Assembly (NCBI GenBank): GCA_003136095.1
Contig: PNBO01000355.1
Location: 7,924-46,440 of the forward strand
Source: Myxococcales bacterium
GTDB taxonomy: Bacteria > Myxococcota_A > Polyangia > Fen-1088
Direction of reading: 5' to 3'
DNA: 38,517 nt
Shown: piece after piece, positions 34,631-38,517 of the stretch
Layout of the letters: each line of letters opens with the position of its first letter
Position numbering within the stretch: position 1 is the first letter of the stretch
The notes under the pieces: generated by a model
Told to the model about the DNA's origin: nothing
What the model saw: the letters and a program-made list of their open reading frames with translations, nothing else
The model's database searches: none
Made by a program: the position numbers and the translations under genes

Positions 34631-34829
34631 CTACTTCGCTAGCCGCAGGATCAGGTTGGGCGAGCTGCGCCCCCAGTAGAGAGCGGTGTCGTCTTGGTAG
34701 CAGCCGCCAGACTGCAGTGCACGCACGGGGCATCGTCAGCCAGGCCGGCATCATCGCTATCGCGCCATCGCGGCCTCCGACGGGCGTGAGGCCATTCGCC
34801 TCCTGCGCGAGCACACGGAGCCCGTCCAT
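34631..34829 (-). pseudogene. Remnant of a YW-repeat surface protein gene
   Basis: On the minus strand, MDGLRVLAQEANGLTPVGGR (from ATG 34829) fits one frame. In another frame the stretch SGGCYQDDTALYWGRSSPN, then LILRLAK and a stop at 34631-34633, reads like the end of a myxobacterial surface propeller protein (typical ending: VDDT, then VYW, then MKLAK). No single frame covers both parts, so a frameshift and truncation are likely. It lies between the Kazal lipoprotein and the TPR glycosyltransferase genes. A chance reading frame cannot be ruled out. Confidence 0.35.
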
Positions 34830-34836
34830 CTCGCGT

Positions 34837-36597
34837 TCAGTGCTGCCTCTGGGCCTCGGCAGCACGTAGCATTGCCGCTGCGGCCGAGTAGTCTGGCCGC
34901 AGATCGAGGGCTTTGTGAAACTGCGCGATGGCTTCATCGCTCCGGCCCATCGCAAGCAGGGCGGTCCCCAGGTTGTTGTAGGCCACGACGTATTCCGGCG
35001 CCACAGCCACGGCCTTCTGGAAATGCGGGAGGGCCTCGGCAGCCCGTCCCAGATACATCAGGGCTAGGCCGAGGTTGTTGTGCGCGAAGGCATAGTCCGG
35101 CTCGAGGTCCACGGCCTTTTGGCATTGCTCGATGCCCTCCGCGATCCGGCCCTGGGTGAGCAAAGCCAGACCGAGGTTGTTCATCGCCTTCACGAAATCC
35201 GGCTTGATGGCCAGGGCCCTTCGGTACTCCTCGATCCCCTCGTCGATCCGAAGCTGGTTCACGAGGACGAAGCCCAGGTTGTTGTGGACCTCCGGGATGT
35301 CCTGCTCGAGCGCCAGCACGTGGCGAAACAACGTCTCGGAGTCGTGCCACAGCCTCGACTGGCGCCAGCTCAGGGATGCGAGCAACAACAAGACCGAGGC
35401 CAACCCGGCGGCGGCTATTCGGCGGTGTCGGCTCGCCAGCCGGCGCAACGTCACCAAGCTTGCGGCGCCACCCAACACGGCCCAGGCCATACAAGGCAGA
35501 TAGGTGTAACGGTCGGCCACGAGCAAGATGCTCACCGAAACCAGCCCCAACACGGGTAACAGGGTGACCACGTAGTAGGCCCATGCGACGAGGCCGCCCG
35601 GCCAGCGGCGCCGTTGGCGTAGCACGACGGCGGTCAGCACCAGCACGAGCCCAAAGCTGACGGCGACGGTCGCCGGAGGGAGCCGCAGATTCAGCGGGAT
35701 CGGATAAAAGGGCATGAGCTGGACCGGGGCCGCCGTCTTGCCGAGATAGAACACGAGGCCATAGAGCGCCTGCTGGATTCGGAAGCCCAGACTTAGAGGC
35801 TGGAGCATCGTGGTCTGATGCCGCGCCACAAAGGCCACCAATCCAGCCGCGACCGCGATCGCCAGCAGAGGGAGCTTCTCCAACCAGACACGCCGGTATT
35901 GGGGGGCCAGCCACAGCCGGGGATTCTCGGGAAGCCGGCGCAGCGGATAGAAATCCAGCAGCAGTAGCGCGATGGGGAAGGTGATGCCGTTGGCTTTGGA
36001 GAGCATCGCGGCCGCGAAGAGCACGACGCAGGCCGAAAGCCACCGCCGTCGGCGCGCCTCGTTCGAGCAGCCTCGCAGATAGCAGAGGACGGCCGTTAGA
36101 TAGAACGCGCCGGCCAGAAGGTCGTGCTGGCCGCTCAGCCAAGCCACGGACTCGACACGCAAGGGGTGCAGAGCGAAGAAAAGCGCGGCGAAGGCAGCGG
36201 CGATTGGCAGGGCCGCGTCGTCGTCGGGCAAGGGAGCGGCCAGGCGCAGCAGGCGCGCCGCCACGAAGTAGAAGAGGACGGCGTTTAGGATGTGGAGCGC
36301 AAGACTGGTCGCATGATAACCGAAGGGCTGCATGCCCCAGAGCGAGTAGCCAAGGCAAGAGAAAAGCCAACTCAGTGGCTGGTAGTTGCTCATGTAGACG
36401 GTGGTGAACATCCAGCGCAGGTTCCGCCAGTCCAGGCCGCGGAAATGGGGATTGTTGAGGAAGTTGGCGTCGTCGTCCCAGCGGATGAAATCGGCGCGCA
36501 GCGCGGGCCAGAACGCCGCGAGCACTGCCAATGGGATCAGGACCAGAAGCAGGCGCTTGACGAGGTCCGCGGAGATCGTCGAATCCGAGGTCTTCAT
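34837..36597 (-). CDS. TMTC-like membrane glycosyltransferase with TPR repeats
   Basis: 586 residues. From ATG 36597, a first helix (LLLVLIPLAVLAAFWPAL) leads into a periplasmic loop with the acidic motif WDDDANFLNNPHFRGL. About ten further helices follow in the arrangement of the GT-C fold (NYQPLSWL, GYHATSLALHILNAVLFYF, HPLRVESVAWLSGQHD, ADRYTYLP). The C-terminus has four TPR units (NNLG...PD pattern, about 430-575). This is the layout of TMTC-type O-mannosyltransferases, which use polyprenyl-phosphate sugars on the outer face of the membrane. The Asp cluster is where the catalytic acid is expected. The substrate is unknown; the many Thr/Ser-Gly linkers on nearby lipoproteins are possible acceptors, which is speculation. 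Upstream in-frame ATGs to 36741 are less likely. No strong ribosome site is seen. Confidence 0.85.
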   Translation of the reverse strand: MKTSDSTISADLVKRLLLVLIPLAVLAAFWPALRADFIRWDDDANFLNNPHFRGLDWRNLRWMFTTVYMSNYQPLSWLFSCLGYSLWGMQPFGYHATSLALHILNAVLFYFVAARLLRLAAPLPDDDAALPIAAAFAALFFALHPLRVESVAWLSGQHDLLAGAFYLTAVLCYLRGCSNEARRRRWLSACVVLFAAAMLSKANGITFPIALLLLDFYPLRRLPENPRLWLAPQYRRVWLEKLPLLAIAVAAGLVAFVARHQTTMLQPLSLGFRIQQALYGLVFYLGKTAAPVQLMPFYPIPLNLRLPPATVAVSFGLVLVLTAVVLRQRRRWPGGLVAWAYYVVTLLPVLGLVSVSILLVADRYTYLPCMAWAVLGGAASLVTLRRLASRHRRIAAAGLASVLLLLASLSWRQSRLWHDSETLFRHVLALEQDIPEVHNNLGFVLVNQLRIDEGIEEYRRALAIKPDFVKAMNNLGLALLTQGRIAEGIEQCQKAVDLEPDYAFAHNNLGLALMYLGRAAEALPHFQKAVAVAPEYVVAYNNLGTALLAMGRSDEAIAQFHKALDLRPDYSAAAAMLRAAEAQRQH

Positions 36598-36774
36598 GCC
36601 GTCACGCGAACAATAGATCAACAGGTCCATGCTGTCCGCGCTCATATGCGAGCGCGGTCGACATCCCGGTCCCCTTGGCCAGACGTCCTGCACGCAGCCC
36701 TGGAGCCTTGCGCGTGCAGGCCAACCCGGCCCTAACGGCACGGGCCGAGGCGTCTGCCCGGCAGCCAGACCTCA

Positions 36775-36800
36775 GGACGGGGATGGGATCGTCGGGGAGC
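36775..36800 (+). repeat. Possible dispersed upstream element, copy D (weak)
   Basis: ACGGGGATGGGATCGTCGGG resembles the GCGGATGGGAT core of copies A and B and has the same orientation relative to the esterase gene at 36962, but lies about 165 nt from its start and has no recognisable 5' box. The remainder of the 36598-36961 gap contains a T-rich stretch (36855-36866) and the palindrome at 36910-36930. Confidence 0.25.
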
Positions 36801-36909
36801 CTTGGCCGATCATGACTCATCACATCATGACGCAAGCCATCGGCTTTCCTAGGGTTTTCTTTTTTGTGAACCGGGATTCGGCTTTCGCGGAACTGGATAT
36901 GGAAGTGCG

Positions 36910-36930
36910 TCTGTATGAGGACTATACAGA
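36910..36930. promoter_or_regulatory. Perfect 7-bp palindrome before the esterase gene
   Basis: TCTGTAT (36910-36916) and ATACAGA (36924-36930) flank a 7-nt spacer, 31 nt before ATG 36962. The length and AT-rich arms are typical of a dimeric repressor or activator site. A hairpin in the leader is the alternative. Confidence 0.5.
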
Positions 36931-36961
36931 GCCTAGTCACCCGTTGCCCGAGGAGACCGTG

Positions 36962-38299
36962 ATGAAGATGCTATCGTTCAACCGACTCGCGCTTTGTTTC
37001 GTTGCCGTCGGCTCGATCGTGGTTGCCTGTTCAAGCACCAACTCGGGCGGTGGGCCCAAGGGTAGTGGAGGCTCCGGATCCGGCGGAAGCGGAACCGGTG
37101 GCTCCTCGGAACCACCTGGAACCGGCGGACAAGGCACCGGCGGAGCCGCACACGGCACTGGCGGTGCCACGCAAGCCACCGGCGGTACGATGGCCGGAAC
37201 CGGCGGGCGTGGTAGCGGAGGCACGACGACGGGCGCCGGCGGCGCCACGGAAAGCACTGGCGGCACAACGGCCGGAACCGGCGGTCGAGGCAGCGGAGGT
37301 GCGACGACGGCCACCGGCGGTAGAGGCTCGGGCGGCCAGACGGGCGGTGGCACCGCGGGCGGAGGCGGCGGAACGGGCACCGGCGGCGGCACGAGCCCAG
37401 GTGGGCAGGCGGGCGGCGGCAGCACAGGCACGGGTGCCGGCGGCTCGACGACGACCGGCGGCAGCACGGGCTTGGCCGGTCCGGCTGTTCCGAGCGACGG
37501 CTGCGGCAAGGCAACGACAGCCACGACCGGGGCCAACCAAACGATCACAGTGAGTTCATCGAGCCGCACGTACGACCTCAAGCTCCCCGCCAGCTACGAC
37601 GAGAATCACCCCTATCGCCTGATCGTTTCCTATCACTGGCTGGGCGGGACCGCCGCCAACGTCTCCACCGGAAGTGGTGGGGTCATCAAACCCTGGTACG
37701 ACCTGGACACCACTGCCGCGTCCAACGGGACCACGGTTTTCGTCGCGCCCCAGGGGATCAGCAACGGCTGGTCTAACACGAGCGGAGCTGACGTCGAGTT
37801 CTCGCGCCAGTTGATCACCCAGCTCGAGAGCACAATTTGTATCGACAAGGCGCGCATCTTCTGCGAGGGCTTCAGCATGGGCGGCTCCATGTCCTACGCC
37901 ATGGCCAGCGCCATGCCGGACGTCATTCGGGCGGTCGCGGTCCACTCGGGCGGCCCCATGAGTGGAACCACGCCTGGTCACAGCAAGCCCGTCGCCTACT
38001 TCATGACCCATGGCACCCAAGACACCGTATGCACTTGGCCGTCGTTCGGCCTGCCGCAGCTCGAAGATTTTGCCAAGGTCAACGGGTGCAAGACTCCAGA
38101 CCCAACCCTGAGCGCGACTGCATTCCAGGCAGCATTGCCCCAGCCCACCAGCACTGCAGGCGTCTGCCTTGAATTCACGGGTTGCACGGCAGGTTATCCC
38201 ACGCGGTCGTGCCTCTTCGTCGGCCCTCACACGCCTTCGCCGGACAATACAGACGGGTGGGTGCCGAAAGAGACCTGGAAGTTCTTCTCGCAGTTCTAG
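36962..38299 (+). CDS. CE1-type esterase lipoprotein (feruloyl esterase / PHB depolymerase-like)
   Basis: 445 residues. The signal peptide ends SIVVACSS (lipid Cys23), followed by about 150 residues of TGG-type repeats and an alpha/beta-hydrolase domain from about residue 180. The catalytic triad is visible: Ser305 in GFSMGGS, Asp354 in GTQDTVC and His423 in VGPHTPS. The strand YRLIVSYHWLGG carries the oxyanion-hole segment. The domain belongs to the LpqC/CE1 group, which includes feruloyl and acetylxylan esterases and poly-hydroxybutyrate depolymerases; sequence alone does not decide the substrate. With pectin enzymes nearby, feruloyl or acetyl esters of plant wall polysaccharide are the better guess. 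AGGAG lies 6 nt before ATG 36962. Confidence 0.87.
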   Translation: MKMLSFNRLALCFVAVGSIVVACSSTNSGGGPKGSGGSGSGGSGTGGSSEPPGTGGQGTGGAAHGTGGATQATGGTMAGTGGRGSGGTTTGAGGATESTGGTTAGTGGRGSGGATTATGGRGSGGQTGGGTAGGGGGTGTGGGTSPGGQAGGGSTGTGAGGSTTTGGSTGLAGPAVPSDGCGKATTATTGANQTITVSSSSRTYDLKLPASYDENHPYRLIVSYHWLGGTAANVSTGSGGVIKPWYDLDTTAASNGTTVFVAPQGISNGWSNTSGADVEFSRQLITQLESTICIDKARIFCEGFSMGGSMSYAMASAMPDVIRAVAVHSGGPMSGTTPGHSKPVAYFMTHGTQDTVCTWPSFGLPQLEDFAKVNGCKTPDPTLSATAFQAALPQPTSTAGVCLEFTGCTAGYPTRSCLFVGPHTPSPDNTDGWVPKETWKFFSQF

Positions 38300-38323
38300 C
38301 GGCCGCTTTTCAAGGCTGCCGCT
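38298..38323 (+). terminator. GC hairpin overlapping the esterase stop codon
   Basis: AGCGGC (38298-38303) pairs with GCCGCT (38318-38323) across 14 nt containing CTTTT. The stem begins within the stop codon. It is a weak terminator candidate. Confidence 0.3.
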
Positions 38324-38327
38324 CTAG

Positions 38328-38517
38328 CAGTCGGTACTCTCGCTCGAGCACGGTCACGGGCGCCTATCGACCGAACACATCACCAACGCCTTTGCCTTGG
38401 TTCGCCAGCTCGCGGCAGGCGTTCTCGCCTCCCCTGAGGTGCGTTTCTTGTCGGTGAAGGGCGTTCCCACGGGCGCTCCAGGCACCACCTACGATACGAC
38501 GCCGCTCCAGTGGACGT
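38328..38517 (+). other. Open frame at the window end, possible remnant or partial gene
   Basis: After a TAG at 38325-38327 the frame stays open to the end of the window and contains LSTEHITNAFALVRQLAAGV and LASPEVRFLSVKGVP. This has the look of a real protein: a helix, then a strand, somewhat like the last elements of polysaccharide deacetylases. No ATG or GTG start precedes the coding-like part, so it is either a truncated gene or chance. The other frames contain stops. Confidence 0.25.

Noticed and set aside
3755-37500. Integron-like cassette array with the dispersed element as attC
   Set aside because: The copies lack the conserved attC core sites, are too far apart and diverged, and no integrase gene is present in the window.
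1-38517. tRNA, rRNA, insertion sequence or prophage genes
   Set aside because: I found no cloverleaf, rRNA core motif, transposase or phage protein motif in reading the window; a dedicated scan (tRNAscan-SE, Infernal, ISfinder) would be decisive.

Overview
The window is GC-rich DNA with 22 complete protein genes, one partial gene, several gene remnants, and no rRNA, tRNA or CRISPR array that I can see. Long Ala/Gly/Pro-rich proteins, many secreted lipoproteins with Thr-Gly-Gly linkers after the lipobox, a soluble hybrid histidine kinase, a giant Ser/Thr kinase-ATPase-phosphatase and OmpA proteins with thrombospondin-type-3 repeats together suggest a large-genome soil myxobacterium (Myxococcota, probably Polyangia). 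This is an inference from gene style, not from a marker gene.

Layout. 1-2000: the end of one pectinesterase, then a complete pectinesterase lipoprotein. 2100-3730: a decayed small gene, a cold shock protein and a spermidine-synthase-like methyltransferase-fold protein. 3750-7220: a LamG lipoprotein, a small coiled-coil lipoprotein and a lipoprotein of unknown function. 7500-13800: a LacI-type-sensor hybrid histidine kinase divergent from an OmpA/TSP3 outer membrane protein, then a vWA lipoprotein. 14260-19160: a repeat-propeller lipoprotein converging on a family-9 pectate lyase, then a small Cys-rich lipoprotein. 19250-27260: the 1776-residue kinase/ATPase/GAF/SpoIIE protein, a membrane protein of unknown function and a MotB/OmpA-like protein with a Ser-Pro repeat. 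27510-34600: three large surface lipoproteins (Vgb-like propeller, a possible beta-propeller, RCC1 plus Kazal). 34600-38517: a gene remnant, a TMTC-like TPR membrane glycosyltransferase and a CE1-type esterase lipoprotein.

Theme. Two pectinesterases, a pectate lyase with every expected active-site residue and a CE1 esterase point to attack on plant cell-wall pectin at the cell surface. A cytosolic sugar-binding-type sensor kinase is a plausible but unproven regulator. Most genes stand alone with their own upstream region instead of forming operons.

Most unusual feature. Several non-coding gaps carry diverged copies of one dispersed element of about 230 bp. In three cases its 3' box ends 102-108 nt upstream of the start of an otherwise unrelated lipoprotein gene, in the same orientation as that gene. 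Two copies agree at 59 of 70 positions. Several of the same gaps also carry a perfect inverted repeat private to that gene. All alignments were made by eye.
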